Shown: one piece after another, positions 22,669 to 32,096 of the stretch | How the letters are laid out: every line of letters begins with the position of its first letter | Numbering within the stretch: position 1 is the first letter of the stretch | Source: JALHST01 sp038316335 | GTDB lineage: Bacteria; Bacteroidota; Bacteroidia; Flavobacteriales; Flavobacteriaceae | Length of the DNA stretch: 62,152 nucleotides | NCBI GenBank assembly: GCA_038316335.1 | Contig: JBBQAM010000021.1 | Coordinates: forward strand, 1 to 62,152 | Direction of reading: 5' to 3' | Notes under the pieces: generated by a model | Seen by the model: the letters and a program-made list of their open reading frames with translations, nothing else | Told to the model about the DNA's origin: nothing | The model's database searches: none | Translations under genes and position numbers: made by a program

Positions 22669-24237
22669 TTACTCCCGTTCCTTTTTTCCATTTCCGGTAA
22701 GCGTACTGACCACTCCGTCTCGCACATTGATCCATAAGTAATTGAAAAATGATTTTGTGGGATCCCGTTCAACGTCAATGGTTCCAAAGCGATATGCTTT
22801 TTCATCGGTATTCGAATTGTTGGCCATAAAAATTTTTCCAATGGCCGTAAGTACTTTGTTGACGGCTAATCGATCCTTTTTTAAAATAATAAATTCAAAA
22901 TCATCATATTTCATTTTCATCTCACCAGAAGAGTGCGTATCATTCCCGCTAATTGTAAAATAGAGCGCATCGACATGGCCTTTGGTTCTAGCGCCCATAT
23001 TAGGTGCTAAAAATTGATTGATGCTTTCAGCTTCAAAATTCGAAAAGCTTCCAGATGCCGTAAAAAAGTCGTTTTTATTGTTCACATCAAAACTCCAATC
23101 CAGGTCCATAGGTGCCTGGCCCATAAAAAGGGCCTTTGCCTCAACAGTCGTTTTATTATCCGGGGTATAGGTATTCGATAGGTTCGAAATTTCTACATCG
23201 ACATCGTCGAAAACGATGCGCCCGGCTTTTGAACCGGCAGTGACCAATTCTTCATACCCGATATGGCCCTTGTTAATCTTCAATTCCTCAATATCAAGAT
23301 CAAGTGGCAATTCGCGCAGCATGCGGCTGTATAGGCGTTTGGGCTTAAGGTCATCATCAATCAGTTTGTCTCTGTAAATTTCGATGCTGGGCTGTTCTAG
23401 CATTCCCTCACCGGCCGATACGAAAAACTCAAGGTCATGAAAACCAAATGTTAACCGCTGTAAGGTAATTTTAGGAATATCAAGTACGATATGATCACGT
23501 TCGGCAGTTAAAATTTTCGAAAGCGCGCGTTTGCTGTATTTTGAGGCAAGTTTTAGATCAATGATTCGCAATTCACGATTCTCGATACGCAAAGAATCGA
23601 TATTTACAGCTTCATAGGGACCAAGATCTACAAAAATTTCCGATGTCGAAACTGAATAACCATCGATTGTCAGTGGTAGTTTATTCTTGATCCGCGAAGA
23701 ATCAGTGGCAATTCCAAATAATTTCAAATCAAAATCGGCCACTTTGACCAAGATGCTGTCATTATCGTCTTTAACCGAAAAGTTGGCATTTTTAAGGGAC
23801 AACATATCGATGGAAATCGATTTTTTAAGCGCGACTACGTTTCTTGAAAGCGTATCATTTTTAGGAAGATGTTCATGTGAAAAGACTTGTATATCCGGAT
23901 TTACAAACAGTACATTTTTAAAATTAATAGTTGAATTAATTAGATACTCCCAATAGCTTAGATTTACAAGTTTCAAGGCATCCATTTTAATCTCGGCCTG
24001 TTTTAAGAGGGTATCGCGAGCCATAAACGTAGCGGATACATGCTGAAATTCCAAGGTGCCTTTGAGAGCATTAATGTCCAAGTTTTGATATTCCAATGTA
24101 ATGTTCGAAGGAATTTTGTTATCAAGGAATTCACTAATGGCCGATTTAGCCCATAATTGTATAAAAATCAAAGTGCCAAGGCCTAATATGAGCACACTTG
24201 CAAAAAATTTAAGAAAGTTTTTTTGCGAGGATGTCAT
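22669..24237 (-). CDS. AsmA/DUF748-like envelope protein
   Basis: The 522-residue protein has one N-terminal membrane anchor (10-30) and a long periplasmic region of repeating amphipathic beta strands. These include LEYQNLDINALKGTLEFQHV, VNIDSLRIENRELRIIDLKL, EELKINKGHIGYEEL, and near the end EMKMKYDDFEFIIL. This pattern is that of AsmA/DUF748 proteins, relatives of the TamB/VPS13-like lipid-transfer proteins. It may take part in phospholipid or envelope homeostasis; this is inferred from the fold pattern. It is monocistronic as far as can be seen. Confidence 0.8.
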   Translation of the reverse strand: MTSSQKNFLKFFASVLILGLGTLIFIQLWAKSAISEFLDNKIPSNITLEYQNLDINALKGTLEFQHVSATFMARDTLLKQAEIKMDALKLVNLSYWEYLINSTINFKNVLFVNPDIQVFSHEHLPKNDTLSRNVVALKKSISIDMLSLKNANFSVKDDNDSILVKVADFDLKLFGIATDSSRIKNKLPLTIDGYSVSTSEIFVDLGPYEAVNIDSLRIENRELRIIDLKLASKYSKRALSKILTAERDHIVLDIPKITLQRLTFGFHDLEFFVSAGEGMLEQPSIEIYRDKLIDDDLKPKRLYSRMLRELPLDLDIEELKINKGHIGYEELVTAGSKAGRIVFDDVDVEISNLSNTYTPDNKTTVEAKALFMGQAPMDLDWSFDVNNKNDFFTASGSFSNFEAESINQFLAPNMGARTKGHVDALYFTISGNDTHSSGEMKMKYDDFEFIILKKDRLAVNKVLTAIGKIFMANNSNTDEKAYRFGTIDVERDPTKSFFNYLWINVRDGVVSTLTGNGKKERE

Positions 24238-24482
24238 AGGCTTGTTTGGTATAAATCAAAATGGTTACCGGCACATATGATAATTGGAAGCTTAATGAAT
24301 GCATTCCTTGTTTTAGGTGCTAGAGTTCGAGATGTGCTTCCAATCTTCCAGTATATTCAGGTAACGAAACGATTATCAACAACGCATCCTTGGTTGATCC
24401 ATTCAGAATGAATGGATACAATTAGAAGAAGTACGCCTTTACTGGAACATCTTAATGTGCCGGCATAACCTTATTTTTCGAT

Positions 24483-24650
24483 TTACAGCGGTTTTCTACC
24501 TGAAATAATGTTGTATAGAATTGCGATTACGGCAATCACCAAAAGAATATGGATTAACCCACCGGTTGCCATTCCCGCTACAACTCCAAAGAAACCTAGT
24601 GCCCAAATTAGAATACAGATTACGGCAATTAGCCAAAGAATACTTCTCAT
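24483..24650 (-). CDS. lmo0937-like small membrane protein
   Basis: The 55-residue protein MRSILWLIAVICILIWALGF, then GMATGGLIHILLVIAVIAIL and YNIISGRKPL has two membrane helices and the ending YxIIxGR seen in the lmo0937 family of small membrane proteins. Function is unknown. It is a second two-helix small membrane protein in this stress-type region, with DUF1328 at 19133-19294. Confidence 0.85.
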   Translation of the reverse strand: MRSILWLIAVICILIWALGFFGVVAGMATGGLIHILLVIAVIAILYNIISGRKPL

Positions 24651-25201
24651 AATATAGTGTTTAAATGATTAAAATACAATCTAAAATTGACAGGTGTCAG
24701 TGAAAAACGGCAATTTCCAATTTACTACAAGAATCATGTACAGGAACTTTGCGATTTTATGGTACTTTTTTCATAATGAATCAAGGTCAAGCATAAATTA
24801 ACCGAAAATCCAATGACATATTCCTAAAGTACGAATAAAACGAGCCTTTACACCCTAATATTAAATTATAAATAAAAGAAAATTGTGTACAACTTATTGA
24901 TCCAAAAACACTTAATGTTGATGCAATTGCAAAGAGTGAAAAGGTACTGCATCTAAGGTTCAATTTTTTGGATATCAAGGGCCTAATGATTGAAATGAAT
25001 TTGAAGAAGCATCTGATATTGAAGTATGCTACGCTTTCTCCAGGACTTCATAGTTTGGGTATTTCGCAGAGCGGCTTTTAGTTAGCTGGGTCTTACCATG
25101 TGGTACACTAGGCATATGCGTTACAATTAAACCTGGTAGCGTTCATTGAAATTGCCAGTAGTACATACATTGCCGACAATTAATAATAAAACATATATAT
25201 A
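24651..25201. other. Intergenic region with an unrecognised open stretch
   Basis: This 551-bp gap holds about 60 open plus-strand codons around 24885-25079 (ILxQLIDPKTLNVDAIA-like residues) with no start in a good context and no family I know. It could be a gene relic. The promoter of the SYLF gene should lie near its right end. Confidence 0.45.
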
Positions 25202-25735
25202 ATGAAAACATTTAAATCTATAACAATTGCATGCATCCTTTTGGTGGCCTTTGTTGGCAGCGCCCAAACCAAGGAAGATCAACGGATCATCAACGATGCC
25301 CAAAAAGCGAAAACGATGCTTATTAAAACAAATGCTGGTATCGACGGATACTTCAAAAATGCCTCAGGTTATGCCATATTTCCGAATGTAGGAAAAGGAG
25401 GCTTACTAGTTGGTGGTGCCTCAGGTAATGGAGCCGTATATGAGCATGGTGTCCTTATTGGAATGGCCGATCTCAAAAAGCTGAATGTAGGGCTTCAGGC
25501 CGGGGGCCAGGCGATTACCGAAGTGATTTTTTTCGAAACAGAAGCTGCCCTGCAAGAATTTAAAAGCGGGAATTATGAATTTTCAGCAGAACTTTCAGCT
25601 GTGGCCCTTGAATCTGGTAAAGCATTGAATGCCAACTACAATGATGGCGTGGTTGTGTATGCGATGCCGAAAGCGGGATTGATGGCGGATGCTTCCATAG
25701 GTGGCCAGAAATTCACTTTTCATCCCTTCAAATAG
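25202..25735 (+). CDS. SYLF-domain (Ysc84-like) lipid-binding protein
   Basis: The 177-residue protein has a signal peptide (MKTFKSITIACILLVAFVGSA, cleaved near residue 21) and a SYLF domain: YFKNASGYAIFPNVGKGGLLVGGASGNG, then FFETEAALQEFKSGNYEFSAELSAVAL and VVVYAMPKAGLMADASIGGQKF. SYLF domains bind phosphoinositide-type lipids in eukaryotes. The bacterial secreted forms have no settled role. It is single-gene, with a strong terminator at 25764-25788. Confidence 0.93.
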   Translation: MKTFKSITIACILLVAFVGSAQTKEDQRIINDAQKAKTMLIKTNAGIDGYFKNASGYAIFPNVGKGGLLVGGASGNGAVYEHGVLIGMADLKKLNVGLQAGGQAITEVIFFETEAALQEFKSGNYEFSAELSAVALESGKALNANYNDGVVVYAMPKAGLMADASIGGQKFTFHPFK

Positions 25736-25763
25736 TTTGAGTTCGGGATAGCAACTAGTAAGT

Positions 25764-25788
25764 AGGCCGGCATTCGCCGGCCTTTTTA
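25764..25788 (+). terminator. Terminator of the SYLF gene
   Basis: AGGCCGGC / GCCGGCCT arms with a four-base loop are followed by TTTTT, 28 bp after the stop. Confidence 0.9.
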
Positions 25789-25896
25789 TTGCGTCAATTT
25801 TTTAAATGATTTATTATATAGTGTGACAACTTTAGTTTAAGCCTTTGATGGTAGCTACATTTGCCGGCTTTTACCTTCAATTGGGAGCACTTGGTA

Positions 25897-26448
25897 TCAC
25901 GGATTTTCGGTCGATGCCTCCCTAGGCAGGGTCACCTCATCATTTTTCTTACCCATTTTTGCATCAAAATATTGCAAGGCCTCATCTGTGGCATTGGCGC
26001 CCCCTGCAATCCTTAACCTATCCAAGAGATCCATGACCATGGTTTCCTCTTCGATTTGCTCCCGCACGAACCACTGTGCAAAGTTCCATGTTGCATAATC
26101 TTTTTCTTCCAATGCCACCGTGGCGATAGTATATATGGCGGTAGTATTATCAACCTCATGTTTGAAAATTTGTTCAAAGCAATGTTCCAGATTCTTGGGA
26201 TCTTTGGGGGGAGCGGCAAGCGCCATTATTTCGGGTTTACTTCCCCTGGCCAAAATGTATTTAAGCACTTTCATCATATGGTTTCTTTCTTCATCGGCGT
26301 GCCTGAATAGGAAATCGGCGGTACCGGCATATCCCTTTGTTTCGGCCCAGGCTCCATACGCCAAGTATATTTGGGACGCATTGGCCTCTTTGGTTACTTG
26401 GTGGTTCAATACTTCATGAAGTTTTTTAGAAATTCTGTTCGTGTCCAT
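25897..26448 (-). CDS. Ferritin (non-haem iron storage)
   Basis: The 183-residue protein has the ferritin four-helix layout with ferroxidase ligands Glu21 (TKEANASQIYLAYG), Glu54 and His57 (FRHADEERNHMMK), then YTIATVALEEKDYATWNFAQWFVREQIEEE carrying the second set of Glu residues. It oxidises and stores iron in the cytoplasm. A Gly/Asn-rich C-terminus after 165 is not unusual. It convergently faces the SYLF gene. Confidence 0.94.
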   Translation of the reverse strand: MDTNRISKKLHEVLNHQVTKEANASQIYLAYGAWAETKGYAGTADFLFRHADEERNHMMKVLKYILARGSKPEIMALAAPPKDPKNLEHCFEQIFKHEVDNTTAIYTIATVALEEKDYATWNFAQWFVREQIEEETMVMDLLDRLRIAGGANATDEALQYFDAKMGKKNDEVTLPREASTENP

Positions 26449-26904
26449 AATTTAGGTTTTGTATTATATAAGAAGTAAAACAAGTGCTATATTTTCATTT
26501 ATAGCCCCTATTAGTTACGATTTTAAGTGATTTGATTTTCAAAAAAGCGAATCGTCTCAAGGTATAGTAAAGATGATTCCCCGATGATCCCGTTCAAGTA
26601 TTATTTTGACGCATTTAATAGGCTCGTTCGAACGCGAAGCTACAGGAGATTCTTACCAAAGGTATTTTAAATAGGCAACTTGGTAAATTATTTATTTACA
26701 TCGATTCGGCTAAATATTCGATTAAAAAGACACATTCTAATGAATTGGAAGTACTATGTTTGTAACCATAAGTAGGTAATGTAATACATTTAATCTCAAA
26801 ATAAATGTTTTACTATAGGTTTGGAAAGAGAGCGTGGGGACGCTCTCTTTCCTTGTTCAACAATACCCATATTCCCTCCTGTATTGTAAATCCTTTGGTG
26901 TAAT
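26449..26904. other. Intergenic region
   Basis: Besides the hairpin at 26823-26852 and the ferritin promoter area near 26449-26560, no gene or RNA is seen in this 456-bp stretch. Confidence 0.6.
26823..26852 (-). terminator. Long perfect hairpin, likely terminator
   Basis: GGAAAGAGAGCGT and ACGCTCTCTTTCC form a perfect 13-bp stem with a GGGG loop, 52 bp beyond the stop of the minus-strand isomerase gene. There is only a weak T tract, so efficiency is uncertain. Confidence 0.65.
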
Positions 26905-27885
26905 TCAGTCTTTATGTGCAAATGCCTGTTCGATAACGTTTGCAGTCTTACTAAAACTTTGCGCCAAGAGGGTGTCGACATCCATGCTCGCCCAATACGT
27001 CTTGTTAAAAAGTTCTACCGAAAGGCCACCGCGGAAACCTGACTCGTACAATTTTGGAAGAATACTATCAAATGGGCATATACCCTCCCCGGGCAGAACC
27101 CTATCGGCATCGGTAAGCGATTCACGTGCGGGAGTAGCCGGGAAATCGTTCATATGAATAACAGGCAGACGTTTACCGTTGAGACAATCCAAGGTATTAT
27201 AACCACTTCCACCTCGGTATAAATGATAAAAGTCGAGCAACATTGCAGCATCCGGATGGCCCGTTTCAATCACGATTTGGGCACAATCGGATAATTTGTT
27301 CAAGGCACCTGTACCCCAAACTTCAAGAAGCGGAATGACAGAAGTCGCGCTCGTTAATTCGAGAATGTCACGATATCGCTGGGTATAGGCTTCAAATTGA
27401 GAGCAATCCAAGGCTTTTATTCCCATAACAGGGGCTGCAATGAATTTTCCGCCTAATTCATGGGTAATGCGCATCTCATTGTACATTTGTTCAATTGCTT
27501 TTTTTCGTTCCCCGATATCATCACTGCACCATGGGGCGAAGCCTATGATGTTTTCAAGCACCAAACTGCCCTTTTCTAATTTCTCTTTAAGCGAAGCAGT
27601 CGTACCTCCATTTTTTAAATAGGTCATGATGTCGCGCATCCACAATTCTATCCCATCAAAACCAGCCTTGGCGACCTTGTCGATTTGTTGATCGACACTC
27701 AGGTTGTAGGCAGAGATCGTTGAGGTGTTCAGGCTTATTCGAAACGGCACCTTCGCCAGTGCATCTGTTTTTTGTCGGGTTTTGGTTCGTGGGGCTTTGT
27801 TGAATGCAAGACCCCCGAGGGCCGCGAACGAACCCAAAATACCGGTACCTATTGCTTTTCTTCTTGAAATTTTATCTTCGTACAT
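26905..27885 (-). CDS. Tat-exported sugar phosphate isomerase/epimerase-like protein
   Basis: The protein (326 residues from ATG 27885; a start seven codons upstream is possible) begins with a twin-arginine-like signal (KISRRKAIGTGILGSFAALGGLAF). A TIM-barrel of the xylose-isomerase-like/AP-endonuclease-2 type follows: FRISLNTSTISAYNLSVDQQ, KAGFDGIELWMRD, AAMLLDFYHLYRGG, LPVIHMNDFPA and GLSVELFNKTYW carry candidate metal-binding Glu/Asp/His. Such exported proteins are common in Bacteroidota sugar and sugar-acid catabolism. The substrate is unknown. It stands alone here. Confidence 0.85.
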   Translation of the reverse strand: MYEDKISRRKAIGTGILGSFAALGGLAFNKAPRTKTRQKTDALAKVPFRISLNTSTISAYNLSVDQQIDKVAKAGFDGIELWMRDIMTYLKNGGTTASLKEKLEKGSLVLENIIGFAPWCSDDIGERKKAIEQMYNEMRITHELGGKFIAAPVMGIKALDCSQFEAYTQRYRDILELTSATSVIPLLEVWGTGALNKLSDCAQIVIETGHPDAAMLLDFYHLYRGGSGYNTLDCLNGKRLPVIHMNDFPATPARESLTDADRVLPGEGICPFDSILPKLYESGFRGGLSVELFNKTYWASMDVDTLLAQSFSKTANVIEQAFAHKD

Positions 27886-28161
27886 GGGTTTTGGATTTAA
27901 TCCCATAAGGGATGGTTGCTGGTGCTGTACCAGGTGTTAAATATAGGCAAGAAATAATAAAAAGGATCAGCCCCCCTCGTATTACTAAACAGGCCCAAAT
28001 AGGGATTCGGATGTTCGCTGTTGCTATGCTATGTCTGGGCAAATTGCATAAAGTCAATTTGCGCCCCATGTTAACTTCATTCAATCGTTCGGATGTTTCT
28101 AATGCCAATTTGTACGTTTTGGTACCTTGTCCGGGCTTCGTACCTTAGTCAAAATATAAAA

Positions 28162-28752
28162 ATGGCCACTTCCGAAAAAATGGTAATCGCATTTCAGGGT
28201 TTTGACGCTGCCAATGCGCAAGATCCGAATACCGAGGAAAATTCAGGCAAGACCTATCCGAAAGAGCTCTTATATGCTATGAGGATGACTGATATGTTAA
28301 ATGACTTCTTTCCGAATGCCTCAGAGGCCTTGCATCTTGCGGTTCGTTGTCAGCATATTTGCCGATGGCAGATTCCGAGGGAAACCTATGATATGAATCG
28401 GGTAGGGTATTTAAGATGGCGTCAAGACTTAAAAAAGTTCCATGTAAAAAAGGCGACTGAAATTTTAGAAAGCGCGGGTTACGAACAATCGATAATCGAC
28501 ACGGTAGCATTTTTGCTGGAAAAGAAGCTATTAAAGAAAAATGAGGAGACACAAACGTTGGAAGATGTGATATGTCTTGTATTTTTAACGTATTATTTAG
28601 CGCCTTTCGCCCTGAAACATCCCGTAGACAAAACAATTGCCATTCTGCAAAAGACGTGGCATAAAATGTCTGAAAAGGGACACGAGGCGGCTTTGAAATT
28701 GCCACTTTCCAAAAAATCAGGGAAATTGTTGGCCAAGGCGGTCGAAGGTTGA
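28162..28752 (+). CDS. DUF4202 domain protein
   Basis: The 196-residue protein has the DUF4202 pattern: AIAFQGFDAANAQDPNTE-like start (IAFQGFDAANAQDPN), LYAMRMTDMLNDFFPNASE, RCQHICRWQIPRETYDMNRVGYLRWR and KKATEILESAGY. It is all-helical and cytoplasmic, with conserved His/Arg resembling HD-type metal proteins. The ATG at 28162 was preferred to one 23 codons upstream. The family is frequently found with sulfate assimilation and siroheme genes, and here siroheme synthase starts 36 bp downstream. Its role is unproven. Confidence 0.88.
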   Translation: MATSEKMVIAFQGFDAANAQDPNTEENSGKTYPKELLYAMRMTDMLNDFFPNASEALHLAVRCQHICRWQIPRETYDMNRVGYLRWRQDLKKFHVKKATEILESAGYEQSIIDTVAFLLEKKLLKKNEETQTLEDVICLVFLTYYLAPFALKHPVDKTIAILQKTWHKMSEKGHEAALKLPLSKKSGKLLAKAVEG

Positions 28753-28788
28753 ACACTGAAGGCAAGTGCCTTTTATCATCGTATTGAT

Positions 28789-29376
28789 ATGGAACGCAAT
28801 GAACTTTACCCCATTTTCTTAAAAGTGTCCCAACTGAACATTTTAATTGTGGGCGGTGGAAATGTGGCTTTTGAAAAACTGGACTTTTTGCTAAAATCAA
28901 GCCCAAATGCGCAAGTTGAAATGGTGGCATTGAATTTCAGGCAAGCGACAAAGGAACTGGCAGATAAAAACAAGATTAAGATGCATTTGACTGCCTACCA
29001 TTCCAAATTCCTAACTAAAAAGCACATCGTAATTGCCACAACCGATGATAAAACCGTAAACGAGCAGGTTTATTACGATTGCAGGGACCGTGCCATTCTC
29101 GTGAATGTTGCCGATAATCCTCCCTTTTGTGATTTCTATATGGGCGGAATCGTGACCAAGGGCCATGTTAAGATCGCCATTTCCACCAACGGTAAATCCC
29201 CTACCACCGCGAAACGATTGCGTCAATTCTTTGAGGATGTCCTCCCAGAGAATATCGACGATTTGGTGAAGAACCTCAATACATATCGCAAAACCCTTAA
29301 GGGTGATTTTCAAGAAAAAGTCGCGAACTTGAACGAGTTTACAAAGAGTCTGTTAAAGACTAAGGAAGAATCGTAA
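28789..29376 (+). CDS. Siroheme synthase: precorrin-2 dehydrogenase/sirohydrochlorin ferrochelatase domain
   Basis: The 195-residue protein matches the N-terminal (CysG^B/Met8-like) half of siroheme synthase. It has a Rossmann motif VGGGNVAFEKLDFLL (21-35), ATTDDKTVNEQVYYDC, ILVNVADNPPFCDFYMGGIV and the conserved ISTNGKSPTTAKRLRQF. It oxidises precorrin-2 with NAD+ and inserts iron to make siroheme for sulfite or nitrite reductase. The methyltransferase half is absent and must be a separate gene elsewhere. It pairs with the DUF4202 gene. Confidence 0.93.
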   Translation: MERNELYPIFLKVSQLNILIVGGGNVAFEKLDFLLKSSPNAQVEMVALNFRQATKELADKNKIKMHLTAYHSKFLTKKHIVIATTDDKTVNEQVYYDCRDRAILVNVADNPPFCDFYMGGIVTKGHVKIAISTNGKSPTTAKRLRQFFEDVLPENIDDLVKNLNTYRKTLKGDFQEKVANLNEFTKSLLKTKEES

Positions 29377-29826
29377 TAGCACATTTATTTAGGGGATATT
29401 CTGTAGTTCGAACTGCCAATGATTCTTTATATCGGCACTCGGATTCTTTTAATCCCGACGTTACTGGATCAGCGGGAAAGCTTTCACAACTGGTGCCTTG
29501 AGGCATCAGTTTTGCATTGACGATTGAACTTTCAAGAGGTGGATCAAGACGTAGTAAATTTGAGGGGTGCTATCAAAGACCAGCCGGTTGTTGACCTGAC
29601 AAACTGCACCAAAAAGCAAACTTTGTAGGTTTTAACTAAGATTCATCCGTAGGGCTGTGCACTTATTTCCCCGCCATTTTATAAATTACATGGTAAGGCT
29701 AACTAGTTTTTAATGTTTTTTATTAAAAATTTCATAAATATAGAAAGCTAATTACCCAATAAGTATTAACAATTACTATTTTAGTTATAATTAAAGTATT
29801 TAAACTAAATTCACACAAAAAGTAAT
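29377..29826. other. Intergenic region, nothing firm
   Basis: This 450-bp stretch has one short open run near 29421-29525 that matches no family I know. The AT-rich final 150 bp should hold the promoter of the next small gene. Confidence 0.5.
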
Positions 29827-30048
29827 ATGGATTTTACTGAACTCGCCATAGAATTTGAAAATAGGAAAATGAGTAACATGTCTACAAGTGACAGGGTTAC
29901 TGCTTCTAGGGAAGCTAAGGATTTGATATTAAAAATCAATGAAGTCTATAAGCAGACCAAGGATGTCAAGTTGATGGATCTCATGAAAAGGATTACTGAA
30001 AAGAAAAAGAAAATCGATAAGCGGCTTAAAGGACGTTTGGAAGTCTAA
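29827..30048 (+). CDS. Small conserved hypothetical protein
   Basis: The 73-residue, highly charged helical protein (MDFTELAIEFENRKMSNMST, then REAKDLILKINEVYKQTKDV and KRITEKKKKIDKRLKG) resembles small cytoplasmic proteins seen in many Flavobacteriia. It has no recognised domain, and a single helical hairpin or coiled coil is likely. It is followed 40 bp later by a strong terminator, so it is expressed as a single gene. Confidence 0.7.
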   Translation: MDFTELAIEFENRKMSNMSTSDRVTASREAKDLILKINEVYKQTKDVKLMDLMKRITEKKKKIDKRLKGRLEV

Positions 30049-30086
30049 GGTCTTTAGCCCGATGCCCGATTGAAAATAAGGTATTT

Positions 30087-30126
30087 AAAAATAAAAGCCC
30101 CTCGATATCGAGGGGCTTTTATTTTT
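30087..30126 (+). terminator. Bidirectional terminator
   Basis: AAAAGCCCCTCG and CGAGGGGCTTTT form a perfect stem flanked by A and T tracts. It serves the small gene on the left and possibly the minus-strand small gene on the right. Confidence 0.9.
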
Positions 30127-30184
30127 AAGATCAGCCAAGGGCAACTTTGTATGGAAAAAATGGGGGTTTAGATGTATGAAGGGG

Positions 30185-30313
30185 CTAAAAGAACCCAAAG
30201 GCAGCTAAAATCAAACTGACGACAACCGCCAGCAAAATTCCTACCAATACAAATACCATAACACGAAGAAATCCGTTCAAAACCCGAATACCAAAAGTCA
30301 TTTCCTCTTCCAT
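30185..30313 (-). CDS. Small single-pass membrane protein
   Basis: The 42-residue frame (MEEEMTFGIRVLNGFLRVMV, then VLVGILLAVVVSLILAAFGF) has an acidic N-terminus and one long membrane helix. No family is recognised. The reading frame ends before the shared terminator at 30087-30126, consistent with a real single gene. Confidence 0.6.
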   Translation of the reverse strand: MEEEMTFGIRVLNGFLRVMVFVLVGILLAVVVSLILAAFGFF

Positions 30314-30450
30314 GATGTTGATTATTTGCCTTAAATCTACATAATTGCCTTTAAAAACTAAAGTTTTAGAAGCATTATTTCGAGTAACTACCTCATTGCT
30401 AGCAGCCTTAAACGTTAAACGGCCAGATAAATCGATTAAATAAAGATCGC

Positions 30451-31782
30451 TTACCCTTTTTTTCGATCGCCAAGAAGCTTTTTGCTTAGTTCCTCTAAGG
30501 ATACCCCCTTTGTCTCAGGCATCATAAAGCGTACAAAGAGCAATTGAAGTACCATCATAAACGCAAAGAACGCGAATACGGGCCCAGGGCCGACCCATGC
30601 AAATAGTGTAGGGATCGAAGACGGAATGATTGCGGCCAAAACCCAATGGGTAGAACTTCCGAACGACTGTCCGGCTCCCCGTAAATGATTCGGAAAAATT
30701 TCGGCTATAAATACCCAGATAACGGCGCCTTGGCCAATGGCGTGTGAGGCAATGAATAAGAACAGGAAAATGGGGACGGCCATACTATGCCATCCGAGGA
30801 TAAATGCAGCGGCTACCAGTGATAGCGAAATAATATAACCAACAGAACCTATATACATAAGCTGTTTTCTGCCCAATCGATCAATCAGGAAAATACCGAC
30901 GATGGTGAAAAGCAGATTGGTTATTCCGATCCCTATGCTACTCAAGAGCGCCGTGCTCTCGCCAAGTCCTGCGGCTTCAAAAATGCGTGGGGCATAATAT
31001 AAGAAGGCATTAATACCAGAAAATTGGTTAAAAAAAGCAATTAAAAAGGCGAGCATCAAAGGAAATCGATATTTCTTCATAAAGATGTTCTCAGACGCGC
31101 TATGTTCATCAAGTCCGCTATTCATATCGGCTTGCAGTGCTTCGATGGTAAGTTCGGGGTTTATGGCCGCCAATACTTTCTTGGCTTCCTCTGTCTTGTT
31201 TTTGGTCAATAACCACCGTGGACTTTTAGGCACGGTCAGTACGAAGAGTGTATAAATAATGGCCGGTATGGCTTCTACGCCGACCATCCATCGCCAATCG
31301 TTGTCACCAAGGCCGCTTAACGCATAATTCGATAAAAAGGCGACCAATATACCAAAGACCAGCATAAACTGATACAGGCCTACCAATCTCCCGCGATCCT
31401 TGGCCGGTGCAATCTCTGAAATATAGGCAGGCGCCGCGACAGTAGAGGCACCCACGCCCAATCCGCCGATAAACCGGGCGATTGCAAAACTAGTTGGGTC
31501 GTAGGCAAAGGCCGATCCGAGGGCCGATACGGAATATAGGACACCGATCCAAATCAAAGTGTTTTTTCGTCCTATTTTGTCAGTGGGGATGCCGCCGAAA
31601 ATGGCGCCGATGACCGTTCCCCATAGTGCCATCCCGATGACCACGGTGCCATGTATAAATTCAGAAGTATGCCATAACAGTTGTAATTTCTTCTCGGCAC
31701 CTGAAATTACGACGGTATCAAAACCGAAGAGAAATCCCGCAAGCGCTGCTATGAGGGAAATTTTGAGGATTTTGGAAATCAT
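30451..31782 (-). CDS. Sugar porter family MFS transporter
   Basis: The protein (443 residues from ATG 31782, preferred over an upstream TTG) has twelve membrane segments and sugar-porter signatures: AALAGFLFGFDTVVISGAEKK at the start, GRKNTL in loop 2-3, FIGGLGVGAST, RGRLVGLYQF, PKSPRWL, FFNQFSGINAFLYYAPRI, DRLGRK and a final PETKGVSLEEL. It is a proton-coupled or facilitative transporter for a sugar such as xylose, glucose or galactose. The exact sugar is not predictable. No catabolic genes are adjacent. Confidence 0.93.
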   Translation of the reverse strand: MISKILKISLIAALAGFLFGFDTVVISGAEKKLQLLWHTSEFIHGTVVIGMALWGTVIGAIFGGIPTDKIGRKNTLIWIGVLYSVSALGSAFAYDPTSFAIARFIGGLGVGASTVAAPAYISEIAPAKDRGRLVGLYQFMLVFGILVAFLSNYALSGLGDNDWRWMVGVEAIPAIIYTLFVLTVPKSPRWLLTKNKTEEAKKVLAAINPELTIEALQADMNSGLDEHSASENIFMKKYRFPLMLAFLIAFFNQFSGINAFLYYAPRIFEAAGLGESTALLSSIGIGITNLLFTIVGIFLIDRLGRKQLMYIGSVGYIISLSLVAAAFILGWHSMAVPIFLFLFIASHAIGQGAVIWVFIAEIFPNHLRGAGQSFGSSTHWVLAAIIPSSIPTLFAWVGPGPVFAFFAFMMVLQLLFVRFMMPETKGVSLEELSKKLLGDRKKG

Positions 31783-31842
31783 GAGTTTGGTAGTTGGTTT
31801 TTGTAAAGCTAACAAAAAAAACCAGACGAAAATAAATGGTCA

Positions 31843-32079
31843 TTAGGCACTAGCGACCATCGGTTTCAAAGAGTCCTGGGCTCGCGATTTTTTCACGGGT
31901 TTTGATTCCTTTGATTTGGGCGTACTATCTTTTGGAATGGAAATTCTATCCTTTTTGATTTTGGTAGCAGGAGGCGTATTTTTCTTTTGCGTATTCTCGT
32001 GTTGCTCCCCGATGATTTCCCGGCAGGAAACTATCATGGTCATTACGGCCAGTAGGATGACGAATGATCGAAATTTCAT
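31843..32079 (-). CDS. Small proline/lysine-rich lipoprotein
   Basis: The 78-residue protein (ATG 32079) has a lipoprotein signal (MKFRSFVILLAVMTMIVSC, Cys19) and a low-complexity mature region rich in Lys, Pro, Ser and Thr (KKNTPPATKIKKDRISIPK, then SKPVKKSRAQDSLKP). No domain is seen; the mature part is likely disordered. Its ATG lies about 18 bp after the Kdo transferase stop, so it is probably co-transcribed with it. Confidence 0.7.
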   Translation of the reverse strand: MKFRSFVILLAVMTMIVSCREIIGEQHENTQKKNTPPATKIKKDRISIPKDSTPKSKESKPVKKSRAQDSLKPMVASA

Positions 32080-32096
32080 GGTAAGCACCGATAGGT

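Noticed and set aside
24885..25079. About 60 open codons resembling a gene relic
   Set aside because: No start in a good context, no homology recognised and internal stops follow at once; noted only as a possible relic.
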